From contig CAKPDZ010000017.1 of assembly GCA_934149155.1 (NCBI GenBank), positions 1 to 25,801 of the forward strand: a stretch of 25,801 nucleotides of DNA, given 5' to 3'. The notes under the pieces are model-generated. The model was not told the DNA's origin. It saw only the letters and a list, made by a program, of their open reading frames with translations, and did not search any database. This document shows positions 8,180 to 16,772 of this stretch, piece after piece. The DNA comes from an uncultured Clostridia bacterium. Its GTDB lineage: Bacteria; Bacillota; Clostridia; TANB77; CAG-508. The translations under genes were made by a program, and so were the position numbers. Each line of letters begins with the position of its first letter. Position 1 is the stretch's first letter.

Positions 8180-8567
8180 AAGTAAATCTATAAGCCGGGT
8201 TCTGTCATCAAAAATAGTCATTTATCTAGGACATATATTGCTATATGCCTCAAGCCACGCAATTCAGAAGGTGCCGAGCAGGCTTAATCTTCTACTTAGG
8301 TGTTGCTCCAGATGGGGTTTACACTGACCCAGTATGTCACCATACCAGCGGTGAGCTCTTACCTCACCTTTTCATCCTTACCTATACTTTAAAAAGAACT
8401 TCAGAAATTTACATTTCCTTGAACAAAAGTTATAGGCGGTTATTTTCTGTTGCACTTTCCTTAAGGTTTCCCTCACTAGACGTTATCTAGCATCATTGCT
8501 CTATGGAGCCCGGACTTTCCTCTCGTAATTCCTTTCGAAATTTACCAGCGACTATTCAATTTACTCG
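8180..8567 (-). ncRNA. rnpB: RNase P RNA
   Basis: The catalytic RNA of RNase P, which removes the 5' leader of pre-tRNAs. On the minus strand the 5' region has GAGGAAAGTCCGGGCTCC (the conserved CR-I block), the middle has CACCGCTGGTATGGTGA, and the 3' region has GACAGAACCCGGCTTAT. These are the universally conserved RNase P RNA blocks. The ends are set by helix P1, pairing GAGTAAAT (8566-8559) with ATTTACTT (8187-8180). At ~388 nt the length is normal. A promoter lies directly upstream and a shared terminator downstream. The plus-strand open frame across it is a known type of spurious ORF. Confidence 0.97.
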
Positions 8568-8573
8568 TTTTCT

Positions 8574-8602
8574 ATTATAGCATGTTTAGCTTGACTTGTA
8601 AA
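8574..8602 (-). promoter_or_regulatory. Sigma-A promoter of rnpB
   Basis: TTTACA (8602-8597), a 17-nt spacer, then TATAAT (8579-8574), about 7 nt upstream of the P1 helix. It lies within ~35 nt of the mgtA stop codon. Confidence 0.85.
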
Positions 8603-8608
8603 GAAAAA

Positions 8609-11221
8609 CTAAATCCATTCGCCATATTTTTTGATATATATTTTCTTTGCCCATCCAGCTACTATACAATATAATATTGGAACTCCTATTATAATTGAAA
8701 AATATTTAGGTTCAAGTGCAGTTAATCCTATAGATTTTCCTATAAATGTAAATGGAACGATCATTCCTATTATGCTAAGTGCAATTGATGATATATAAAC
8801 TGCTTTTGATGCATGACTTTGTACAAATGGTTTTTTTGCAGTTCTTATAACATGCATTCCAACTAAATTAGAAACTATACTATAAGTAAACCACGTTGTT
8901 TGAAATACTGCTACTTCATGTGCTTTGAACACAAACCATATTAATGCAAATACAATTAAATCAAAACATGAGCTTAATGGCCCCATAAACAGCATAAAGT
9001 GTTTTAAACCTTTTACATCAAACTGTTTTGGTTTATTTAAATATTCTTCGTCTACATTATCTAATGGTAAAGTTAGTTGCCCAAAATCATAAAGTAATCC
9101 CTCCACTAACAATTGTATAGGTGTCTCTGGTAAGAATGGAAGTAGTACACTTGCAATTATAACTGACATTACTTCTCCAAAATTGAAGCTTGCTGCAAGT
9201 TTAATATATTTCATTAAATTTGCATAAGTATGACGTCCCTCTTTTACACCATCAAGTAAAACGTGTAAATCTTTTTCTAGTAATATTATATCTGCAGATT
9301 CTTTTGCAATATCAACTGCTGTATCAACTGAAATTCCTACATCTGAATTTACAAGTGATGGGCTATCATTTATTCCATCCCCCATATATCCAACCACATT
9401 TCCACCATCTCTTAACAATCTAACTATACGAGCTTTTTGAATTGGCGAAAGTTTTGCAAAAATATTTGTCTTTTTTAATAATCTTTTTACACCTTGGTCT
9501 GCTAATTTATCTATTTGAGCTCCTGTAACAATTTTTTTTGATTTTATACCAACTTTTTCACATACACATCTTGTTACTTCTACATTATCACCTGTTAAAA
9601 CTATAACTCTTATTCCATTTCTTCCAAGTTTTTCTATAGAAGATTTAGCTGATTCTTTTGGTGGATCAAGAAATCCTATAAATCCAATAAGAACCATATT
9701 TTTTTCATCTGTTACATCAAATCCGTCTGTTTTATTTAAATCATTTTTCTGACATACTGCAACAACACGAAGTCCTTGCTTATTTAATTCTTTTGCAATT
9801 TTTTTAATATTTTCTTTTATTGCATTTGTAATAGTTTCAACTTTTCCTTGATAATCTATTAATGTACATATTCCTAAAATTTCTTCTACTGCACCTTTTG
9901 TAATTAATTGTGTTTTACTTCCATCATTTACTATTACAGAAAGTCTACGTCTTGAAAAGTCAAACGGTATTTCATCAACTTTATTATATTTTGTAGATAC
10001 TTCATCTAAATTATGTTCTATTCCACGGTTTATCACTGCTTCATCTATATTACTTCTTAAACCTGTTTGGAAATATGCATTTAGGAAAGCATGCTTTAAT
10101 ACCCTAAAGTCTTCATTTCCCATGACATCTAGATATTTTTCTAATACAATCTTGTCTTCTGTTAATGTTCCAGTTTTGTCTGTACATAAAATATTCATAG
10201 CTCCAAAACTTTGAATAGAATCTAGTTTCTTTACTATTGTCTTTTTCTTAGACATTCGTAAAGCTCCTTTTGATAATCCTGATGATAGAATTACTGGTAA
10301 TAGTAATGGAGTTATACATATTGCTATCGCTACTGCAAATGTAAATGATGTTATTATACTATGTTTTTGAACAGTTAATATAAATACAATAGGTATTAAT
10401 ATAAGCATAAATTTTATTAGTAGTTTACTTATGTTTTCAATTCCTTTTTGGAAAGCTGTTTTAGGTTTACCTGTTGTTAAAGTATGTGCAACTTTTCCAA
10501 AATAAGTATTATCAGCCGTTAACACTACAATTCCTTTTGCTGAACCACTTATAACATTTGTTCCCATAAAACATATTGTGTCTACATCAGAAAGCCCTTC
10601 AATTGTCTCATTTGCATCAAGTTCAGTATTCTCAAGTTTTTTTATTGCATCAGATTCACCTGTAAGTGTTGATTGCCCAACATACAAATCTTTTGATTCT
10701 ATTATTCTTAAATCTGCTGGTATCATATCTCCTGCAGAAAGTATAACTGTGTCACCTGGTACCAAATCTTTAAATGGTAATTTGATCTTTTTTCCATTTC
10801 TTACAACTGTTGCAGTTGTTGATACTAATTGTTTTAGTTTTTCTGCTGCTTTATTCGAACGATATTCTGAAAAGAAATCCAAAAATGTACTGACTGCTAC
10901 TAAAACTAAAATAACAATTATATTTGCATAACTTGGTACTTCTGCTAAATATACATCTGTATAACATAACACCAATGCAATTCCTATCAAAATACTATTA
11001 AAAGGTGTAAATAAACTTTTCAGCAAGTAGTGATACCATCTTTTAGGTTTTGACTGTGTCACTTCATTATGTCCAAATCTGTGTATCCTTTGTTCAACTT
11101 CTTCGTCTGTTAGTCCTCCTTCTTTTACATTAAATTCAGAAATAAATTCTTCTTTAGAAGTTCTACATAAATGCCCATATATTTTTTCTGCATTTACATC
11201 TTCTCTTTTGTCATTTGCCAT
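8609..11221 (-). CDS. mgtA: Magnesium-translocating P-type ATPase (MgtA/MgtB, P3B type)
   Basis: 870 aa inner-membrane pump that imports Mg2+ using ATP. The cytoplasmic N-terminus carries the cation ATPase N domain (GLTDEEVEQRIHRFGHNEV). The actuator loop TGES is at ~187-190, the phosphorylation motif DKTGTLT has Asp348, and the hinge motif MGDGINDSPS is at ~611. Ten membrane helices are expected. The C-terminal half has the MgtA signature LLYDFGQLTLPLDNVDEEYLNKPKQFDVK, given here in overlapping parts: LLYDFGQLTLPLDNV and DEEYLNKPKQFDV, then GPLSSCFDLIVFALIWFVF. In typical MgtA the segment before LLYD ends in Gln-Asn; here it is Glu-Gly, while the Asp of LLYD is kept. The ATG at 11221 has AGGAGG 8 nt upstream. 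The leader contains a hairpin, but no recognisable M-box Mg2+ riboswitch was seen. Confidence 0.94.
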   Translation of the reverse strand: MANDKREDVNAEKIYGHLCRTSKEEFISEFNVKEGGLTDEEVEQRIHRFGHNEVTQSKPKRWYHYLLKSLFTPFNSILIGIALVLCYTDVYLAEVPSYANIIVILVLVAVSTFLDFFSEYRSNKAAEKLKQLVSTTATVVRNGKKIKLPFKDLVPGDTVILSAGDMIPADLRIIESKDLYVGQSTLTGESDAIKKLENTELDANETIEGLSDVDTICFMGTNVISGSAKGIVVLTADNTYFGKVAHTLTTGKPKTAFQKGIENISKLLIKFMLILIPIVFILTVQKHSIITSFTFAVAIAICITPLLLPVILSSGLSKGALRMSKKKTIVKKLDSIQSFGAMNILCTDKTGTLTEDKIVLEKYLDVMGNEDFRVLKHAFLNAYFQTGLRSNIDEAVINRGIEHNLDEVSTKYNKVDEIPFDFSRRRLSVIVNDGSKTQLITKGAVEEILGICTLIDYQGKVETITNAIKENIKKIAKELNKQGLRVVAVCQKNDLNKTDGFDVTDEKNMVLIGFIGFLDPPKESAKSSIEKLGRNGIRVIVLTGDNVEVTRCVCEKVGIKSKKIVTGAQIDKLADQGVKRLLKKTNIFAKLSPIQKARIVRLLRDGGNVVGYMGDGINDSPSLVNSDVGISVDTAVDIAKESADIILLEKDLHVLLDGVKEGRHTYANLMKYIKLAASFNFGEVMSVIIASVLLPFLPETPIQLLVEGLLYDFGQLTLPLDNVDEEYLNKPKQFDVKGLKHFMLFMGPLSSCFDLIVFALIWFVFKAHEVAVFQTTWFTYSIVSNLVGMHVIRTAKKPFVQSHASKAVYISSIALSIIGMIVPFTFIGKSIGLTALEPKYFSIIIGVPILYCIVAGWAKKIYIKKYGEWI

Positions 11222-11243
11222 ATTTTATTACCTCCTCTAGATC

Positions 11244-11269
11244 GTCAAAAGGACCATATCCTTTTTGAC
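11244..11269 (-). promoter_or_regulatory. Hairpin in the mgtA 5' leader
   Basis: On the minus strand GTCAAAAAGGA pairs with TCCTTTTGAC (one bulged A) around a 5-nt loop, ending ~9 nt before the AGGAGG of mgtA. There is no T run, so it is not a classical terminator. It could affect ribosome access or mRNA stability. Confidence 0.5.
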
Positions 11270-11395
11270 AGCTTTTCTCTTTTTATTATATATTTTTTGT
11301 GGTTTTTTTAAACATAAATATGATATCACTATGAATTTTATAATTCAATATTTTTGTTTTATTTTTATAAATTTTTAATTAATATTAGACTACTA

Positions 11396-11467
11396 AAAAG
11401 ACTTAAAAATATAAGTTTTAAATGAAATACCGAATGTGCATGAAGAAATTATATTTCTAAGTCTTTT
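11396..11467. repeat. 18-bp imperfect inverted repeat with 36-nt loop
   Basis: The arm at 11396-11413 (AAAAGACTTAAAAATATA) matches the inverse of 11450-11467 at 17 of 18 positions. On the minus strand the second arm ends in TTTTT, so it could be a second terminator for the 66-aa gene or a remnant of a small palindromic element. Confidence 0.5.
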
Positions 11468-11497
11468 AATTCAAACTTAGTAAATTCTTATAAAAAT

Positions 11498-11534
11498 AAA
11501 AGACCTTTGAATTATCATTCAAAAAAGGCCTTTT
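11498..11534 (-). terminator. Terminator of the 66-aa gene
   Basis: On the minus strand AAAGGCCTTT...GAAT pairs with ATTC...AAAGGTCTTT, followed by TATTTTTATAAG. It starts ~28 nt after the stop of the 66-aa gene. Confidence 0.7.
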
Positions 11535-11561
11535 GTTTATTATACAAGTTTGTTAATTCAT

Positions 11562-11762
11562 TTAGCGATTGCAAAACAACTCTCTTAATTCATTTAAATT
11601 TATAATATAATTGTACTTATTCTTACTATCTCTTTTGTATGGAACTTTCCAAAAATCAAGAAATTTTAATTCTTGTTCATCTAATGGCACAGAAATAATA
11701 TTACTATCAGCATTCTGTGCTCTTCCATAAAGGTGTTTTGATATGTAACATGTGCAATTCAT
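11562..11762 (-). CDS. Hypothetical small protein, 66 aa
   Basis: Not a family I recognise. It is a convincing gene because of a perfect AGGAGG 8 nt before the ATG and a dedicated terminator downstream. The product starts MNCTCYISKHLYGRAQNAD, has a Cys-x-Cys near the N-terminus plus one Cys near the C-terminus, and a central VPLDEQELKFLDFWKVPY segment. It has no signal peptide or membrane helix, so it is probably cytoplasmic. It lies between mgtA and the LRR island, and nothing links it functionally to either. Confidence 0.65.
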   Translation of the reverse strand: MNCTCYISKHLYGRAQNADSNIISVPLDEQELKFLDFWKVPYKRDSKNKYNYIINLNELRELFCNR

Positions 11763-11879
11763 AAATTCAACCTCCTAGTAAAAAACTCATATAATAAACC
11801 TATACAATTAGTTACTGTTTTATTGTATCCTTGTCTTTTTGAAAAGTCTGCTGAATTTTGTCGAGTATATTAATTTTTG

Positions 11880-11906
11880 TACCGATGAGAACCGGTCCCA
11901 TCGGTA
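11880..11906. terminator. GC-rich hairpin after LRR gene A
   Basis: TACCGATG (11880-11887) and CATCGGTA (11899-11906) form a perfect 8-bp stem around an 11-nt loop that itself contains the palindrome ACCGGT. It lies 10 nt past the stop of LRR gene A. The T-rich tail is better on the plus strand (ATAATTTTTATT) than on the minus strand, so its use as a terminator for A is uncertain. Confidence 0.5.
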
Positions 11907-11915
11907 TAATTTTTA

Positions 11916-14097
11916 TTATTGCTTTATTTCTTCTGTTGTTTTGTCTTTTATATTTGTAAAATATCCTGGAGTTTCTGCTGTATCTATTCTGGCATATGTT
12001 GCATCTGTGTAATTTGAATCATATGTTGTACCATTTCCGCCTATAAGTTTATTACATTTTATAAACATATTGGCTGAACTTGTAACACTTGAAGTAGTCC
12101 ATCCTGTTTTATTTTCTTCACTATACTCACTTACATATATTTTTTCTAGATTTGAAGCACTAGAAAACATACCTTGCATATTTATGACTTTACTAGTATT
12201 AAATTGTTGCATATTCAATTCTGTTAGCCCTACACAATAGTAAAACATATTTGACATATCATTTACTTCCTTTGTATTCCAATTATTAAAATTTAATTTT
12301 GTAAGTTTTTGGCAATTAAAAAAAGTTTCCTTCATATTTGTTATATTACTGGTATCGAAATTGCTAACATTCAATTCTGATAACTGCATACAATTTGAAA
12401 ACATTCTTTGTATACTAATTACTCCACTTGTATTCCATTTGTCTACTTTTAATTCTTTTATATTATTACAGTTTCTAAACATATTAGTCATATCTATTAC
12501 TTGTGATACATTCCAATCAGAAATATCTATCCTTTCCAAATTTTTACAATCTTGAAACGTTCCTCCATATCCCCAACCTATCTTTCCGCATGTTGTTACC
12601 TTACTTGTATCCCACTTACTTACATCTAAATTCACCAATTTATTACATCCATCAAATGTTACAAAAAGAGTTGTAACATTACTTATGTCCCATTCACTTA
12701 CATTTATTGTTGTTAAACTACTACACACTCTAAACATACTAGCCATATCTGTTGCTTGTGATACATTCCAATTGTAAACATCAATTTCTTCCAAATTCAT
12801 ACAATTTTGAAACATTCCACCTCCGTCCAGACGTACCATTTCCAAATTTCTCCACATTGTTTGTGTCCCATTTGCTTACATCTATTTTTACCAGTCCAGT
12901 ACAGTTATAAAACATGTTTGACATACTAGTTACTTTGCTTGTATTCCATTTATTTGTATTTAATTCAGTTAAGCTCTCACATCCTTGAAACATTCCTTGC
13001 ATATTGGTTACATTACTAGTATTCCAATTTTCTAAATTTAACTCTATAAGTTTACAACAACTAGCAAAGGCATTAGTCATATCTATCACATTACTTATAT
13101 CAAAATTACTTACATCTATTTGAACTAACTTATTGCAATTATAAAACATTCCTGACATATCGACTACTTTACTTGTTTTCATTTTACTAACATCAAGTTC
13201 TATTAAGTTGTTGCAATTACTAAACATATCTTTCATATTATTAACATCTAAAGTACTAAAATTGTGCATTTATATATTTGTTATATTCGTTAAATTTTGA
13301 AATAAATATTGTGCATTTTTATTCGCATATATCGCTTCTTTACTGATAAACGTCAATTCATATAATCCATTGTTATCTTCATCAGTATAATAACCAATTA
13401 TACTCTCATCTTGTTTTTCTGATGCATCAAATCTTGCTATTATTTTATCCGAATATTCTGGTTCTTCTCCTTGCTCAAATTTTATTAATTCTATTTTCTC
13501 TTTAGCTATTGAACTTGTTAGATAGGTTGATGTTGAGCCTTTATTCGTTGCAATTACCATTCTGTTAGGCTCTGTCACTTTTAAGTTCAGATATGAATTT
13601 AAAATATTGTTTTCTGGCAGCTCTCCTGTTTCAGCATTTTTATATTTAAATATTATAAATGCTTCTTTTGTTTCATTTGGCTCTATTATTTCTCCTATCT
13701 GAAATCCTCCTTCTGTTATCTCGAATGTAATTTCTGCATTGTCGTAAAATTCTTCATCATATACCACTTCAACAAATGGGATTGTTTCTGTTGAATTGTT
13801 ATATACGGTTATTTTATATTTTATTTCAGAACTTGGATTCGTTTTTGAAAGTTCTATTGTACTATTTAACATTGTTCCTAAAAAATTATTTATCTCACAG
13901 TTTGCTATATTTGCATCTACATCACTTACATATTCCACCTCTGTTATAAATACTCCGCTTTGTGTATCCGCTATTACTTTTCCCTCTATCTCTCCTGTTA
14001 CTGATTCTATTGATGCATATCCTATTCCCATTATAATTGTTGATATTAATAAGGCCAACAACAGTAGCATATTTTTACTTCTTTTTCTTTTTTTCAC
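11916..14097 (-). pseudogene. LRR protein A: BspA/DUF285-type surface protein, broken by a stop and a frameshift
   Basis: Homologous over its full length to LRR genes B, C, F and G. It starts at GTG 14097 with AAAGGAG upstream. Residues 1-275 hold the signal-peptide segment and the conserved N-terminal domain, ending in ITNI followed by an in-frame TAA at 13272-13270. Paralogues have Thr or Glu there (GAA to TAA would need one change). The same frame then continues through five LRR units to 12781. One extra C at ~12825 shifts the frame. The rest (LRR units, then the GGNGTTYDSNYTDATYARID cap) is read in the new frame to 11916. About 14 repeats of 26 aa would be present. The upstream switch is also reduced to one site with no promoter, so the locus looks doubly dead. 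Confidence 0.88.
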
Positions 14098-14132
14098 ACC
14101 TGTTCTCCTTTTAGCTTTTTAACATACTTTTT

Positions 14133-14155
14133 TCCTTAAGTAACATACTTAAAGA
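14133..14155. repeat. Solitary inversion-site relic upstream of gene A
   Basis: TCCTTAAG-TAACATA-CTTAAAGA, the same architecture as the paired sites upstream of B, C and F, but alone. The DNA to its right (14156-14240) aligns with the DNA outside the far site of the C switch (19038-19100). The promoter segment that should lie between two sites is therefore missing. Confidence 0.75.
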
Positions 14156-14297
14156 AATTTTTTATATCTTATAAGTATTTTCAACGTTCTTCACAACAAT
14201 AATCTTATTATATTCATTTAATAAAGTACATATAAATCAATTCTCTTGCAATATGATATTTTTCTTAATACTAATCTATTTTCTTTGAATAAAGCAT

Positions 14298-14339
14298 AAA
14301 AAACTCAAATAATATCATAAGACACTACTCAAGTTTTTT
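14298..14339 (-). terminator. Terminator of LRR gene B
   Basis: On the minus strand AAAAAACT...AGTTTTTT forms an 8-bp stem with a long, partly paired interior, 40 nt past the gene B stop. It is clearly related in sequence to the hairpin at 19109-19158. Confidence 0.6.
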
Positions 14340-14379
14340 ATCTCTCTATTTTTTTGTTTCTTCAACTATTATCTTCTTA

Positions 14380-16431
14380 TTATTGTATAGTTTCTACTAT
14401 TTTATCTTTTATATTTGTAAAATATCCTGGTTCTTCTTCTGTGTCTATTCTAGCATATGTTGCATCTGTGTAGTTTAAATTGTATATTGTATCATTTGCA
14501 CCTACTATATTATTGCATCCAATAAACATATTGTTCGAACTTGTTACATTTGAAATCGTCCATCCTGTTTGGTCTTGTTCATTATATTTGCTTATATATA
14601 TTTTTTTTAATTTTTGATTACCCGCAAACATTTCTTGCATATTGGATACTCTAATAGTATTAAATTTAATTAAATCTAATTCTGTTAATTCTTTACATTC
14701 AGCAAACATATTTGCCATTGTTGTTACATTACTAACATCAAAACTACTTACATCTAATTTTATAAGTTTACTACATCTTCTAAACATATTTTGCATATTA
14801 ACTACATTACTTGTATTAAAACTACTTACATTTAGTTCAGTTAATTTACTACATCCAGAAAACATATTTTGCATACTAGTTACTTTACTTGTATTCCATT
14901 TACTTACATCAATTTGACTTAATCCACCACAATCCAAAAATGTATGCACCATATTTATTACATTGATTGTATCCCATTTACTCACATCTAATTCTATTAA
15001 ATTACTACAACCATTAAATATACTTTGCATACTTCTTACATTACTTACATTCCATCGACTTACATCCAATTTTTCCAATGCTCTACAATTATAAAATATT
15101 CCTTGTATGTCTGTCACTTTACTTGTATCAAAGTTACTTATATCTAATTTTACCAATTCAATACAATTCTGAAACATACTTCCCATATTAATTACATTAC
15201 ATGTATTAAAATTACTTAAGTCTAATTCTTTTAATTTTTTACAGCCTCCAAACATATTTAACATATTTGTTACATTACTTGTATCAAAATTATTTATGTT
15301 TAATTCTGTTAATTCACTACATTCAGAAAACATATTCAACATATTAGTTACTTTATTAGTATTAAAATTTCTTAAATCCAATTCTATTAATCCTTTACAA
15401 GAATAAAACATACCAAGCATAGTTATTACATTACTCGTATTAATTTTGCTTATATCTAAATCTGTTAATTCACTACAATTATAAAATACAGCAGTCATAT
15501 TTTCTACTTGTGTTGTATCAAATTTTTTTAAATCTAATTTTTTTAATTGACTACATCCATTAAACATGTTCGACATATTGCTCATGCCAGTCGTTCCAAA
15601 GTTATCAAATGTTATAGCTTTTAAATTACTTAAATTCCTAAACAAGTACTGTGCAGTTTTATTAGCATAAATTATCTCTTGACTTACAAATGTTAGTTCA
15701 TATAATCCATTACTATCTGTATCAGTATAGTATCCAATTATACTTTCGTCTTGTTTTTCTGATGCATCAAATCTCGCTATTATTTCTTCAGAATATTCTG
15801 GCTCTTTTCCTTGTTCAAATTTTATTGATTCTATTTTTTCTCTTGTTACTGAACTTGTTAAATAATTTCCAGTAGCACTTGACGCTAATACCATTCTATT
15901 AGGCTCTGTCATTTTTAAGTTTAAATATGATCTTAAAACATTGTTTTCTGACACCTCTCCTGCTTCGGCATTTTTATATTTAAATATTATAAATACTTCT
16001 TTTGTTTCATTCGGTTCTATCATTTCTCCAATCTGAAATCCTTCTTCTGTTATCTCAAATGTAATTTCTGCATTGTCATAAAATTCATCATCATATATAA
16101 CTCCCTCAAACGGAACCATTTCCGATGAATTATTATATACTTTTACTTTGTACTTTATTTTAGAATTCGGATTCGTTTTTGAAAGTTCTATTGTAGTATT
16201 TAACATTGTTCCTAAAAAATTATTTATTTCACAATTTGCTATATTTGCGTCTACGTCACTTACATATTCCACATCTGTTATAAATACTCCACTTTGTGCA
16301 TCTGCTATTGCTTTTCCTTCTATTTCTCCTGTTATTGATTCTATTGATGCATATCCTATTCCCATTATAATCGTTGCTATTAATAAGGATAACATCAGTA
16401 GTATATTTTTGCTTATTTTGACTTTTTTCAT
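14380..16431 (-). CDS. LRR protein B: secreted BspA/DUF285-type leucine-rich-repeat protein
   Basis: 683 aa, intact. Residues 1-30 are a signal peptide or N-terminal anchor (ISKNILLMLSLLIATIIMGIGYASI). Residues ~30-190 form a beta-rich domain reminiscent of TasA/camelysin-like folds (VFITDVEYVSDVDANI; KIKYKVKVYNNSSEMVPF), a resemblance I infer only from pattern. Residues ~205-265 contain ARFDASEKQDESIIGYYTD, a pre-repeat module. Thirteen repeats of 26 aa follow, of the form FDTSNVTNMxxMFxxCxxLxELDVS. The C-terminal cap is GWTISNVTSSNNMF...NYTDATYARIDTEEEPGYFTN (split: NYTDATYARID, EPGYFTN). There is no LPXTG. Family members act in adhesion and immune or matrix binding. The ribosome binding site is weak (AAAGTGG). 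No promoter is visible facing the gene; the switch at 16477-16680 holds one pointing away. Confidence 0.9.
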   Translation of the reverse strand: MKKVKISKNILLMLSLLIATIIMGIGYASIESITGEIEGKAIADAQSGVFITDVEYVSDVDANIANCEINNFLGTMLNTTIELSKTNPNSKIKYKVKVYNNSSEMVPFEGVIYDDEFYDNAEITFEITEEGFQIGEMIEPNETKEVFIIFKYKNAEAGEVSENNVLRSYLNLKMTEPNRMVLASSATGNYLTSSVTREKIESIKFEQGKEPEYSEEIIARFDASEKQDESIIGYYTDTDSNGLYELTFVSQEIIYANKTAQYLFRNLSNLKAITFDNFGTTGMSNMSNMFNGCSQLKKLDLKKFDTTQVENMTAVFYNCSELTDLDISKINTSNVITMLGMFYSCKGLIELDLRNFNTNKVTNMLNMFSECSELTELNINNFDTSNVTNMLNMFGGCKKLKELDLSNFNTCNVINMGSMFQNCIELVKLDISNFDTSKVTDIQGIFYNCRALEKLDVSRWNVSNVRSMQSIFNGCSNLIELDVSKWDTINVINMVHTFLDCGGLSQIDVSKWNTSKVTSMQNMFSGCSKLTELNVSSFNTSNVVNMQNMFRRCSKLIKLDVSSFDVSNVTTMANMFAECKELTELDLIKFNTIRVSNMQEMFAGNQKLKKIYISKYNEQDQTGWTISNVTSSNNMFIGCNNIVGANDTIYNLNYTDATYARIDTEEEPGYFTNIKDKIVETIQ

Positions 16432-16476
16432 TTATTTTTTACCACTTTCTTTTTTTATTTTATTGTTATTATTTTT

Positions 16477-16680
16477 TCTTTAAGCTATATACTTAAAGAA
16501 AAAGCAAAAATCTCTGAACCTCAATAGTGGCAACATATACGATTTTTTTATTATTACAAAAAATTTACTTTTTCTGTTTCAAAAACATCCTAAAAAAATG
16601 TCGAAAAATGTATTGATATATCAACTTTTTATTGATATAATGAACTTGATTTTTATATCTTTAAGTATATAGCTTAAAGA
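16477..16680. promoter_or_regulatory. Putative invertible promoter (phase switch) of LRR gene B, OFF orientation
   Basis: Perfect 23-bp inverted repeats at 16477-16499 and 16658-16680 flank 158 bp. Each site is TCTTTAAG-N7-CTTAAAGA; the core is CTATATA at the gene-proximal site and its complement TATATAG at the distal site. Inside, on the plus strand, are TGTCGAA (16599-16605), TTGATA (16613-16618), a 17-nt spacer and TATAAT (16636-16641). The promoter points away from B toward the 3' end of C. Inversion would place it ~10 nt before the proximal site, facing B. The interval 16681-16772 between switch and gene C is AT-rich with no clear feature. Confidence 0.8.
16613..16641 (+). promoter_or_regulatory. 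Promoter inside the B switch
   Basis: TTGATA, 17 nt, TATAAT: near-perfect sigma-A promoter, conserved in the C and F switches. A 0A-box-like TGTCGAA ends 7 nt before the -35. Confidence 0.85.
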
Positions 16681-16772
16681 TATTTTTCAACTATTTCCAA
16701 ATAAAAAAACTATCAAATTAACTTTTTTTATTGTTCTACTATATTACCTCTAAAATTGTAATACTATATTTT

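Larger units (their letters stand above)
11270..11561. other. Intergenic region between mgtA and the 66-aa gene
   Basis: About 290 bp with no gene. It is very AT-rich. A TATAAT on the minus strand near 11285-11290 could be the mgtA -10, but no good -35 is visible. The rest holds an 18-bp imperfect inverted repeat (11396-11467) and a terminator hairpin (11498-11534), listed separately. Nothing else is recognisable. Confidence 0.6.

Noticed and set aside
8245..8490. 81-aa plus-strand open frame (MPQATQFRRCRAGLIF...)
   Set aside because: It lies entirely inside rnpB on the opposite strand; such frames across RNase P RNA are artefacts.
11270..11561. M-box Mg2+ riboswitch upstream of mgtA
   Set aside because: I could not find the conserved M-box core or a matching terminator; only a simple hairpin is present near the ribosome binding site.
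11916..14097. Stop-codon readthrough or an alternative genetic code explaining the TAA in gene A
   Set aside because: TAA ends other genes normally here, and the same gene has a separate frameshift and no promoter, so decay is simpler.
16477..16680. Reading the palindromes only as repressor operators
   Set aside because: An operator would not need a second, distant inverted copy whose 7-nt core is locus-specific yet complementary within each pair. Site-specific inversion fits better, though regulator binding is not excluded.
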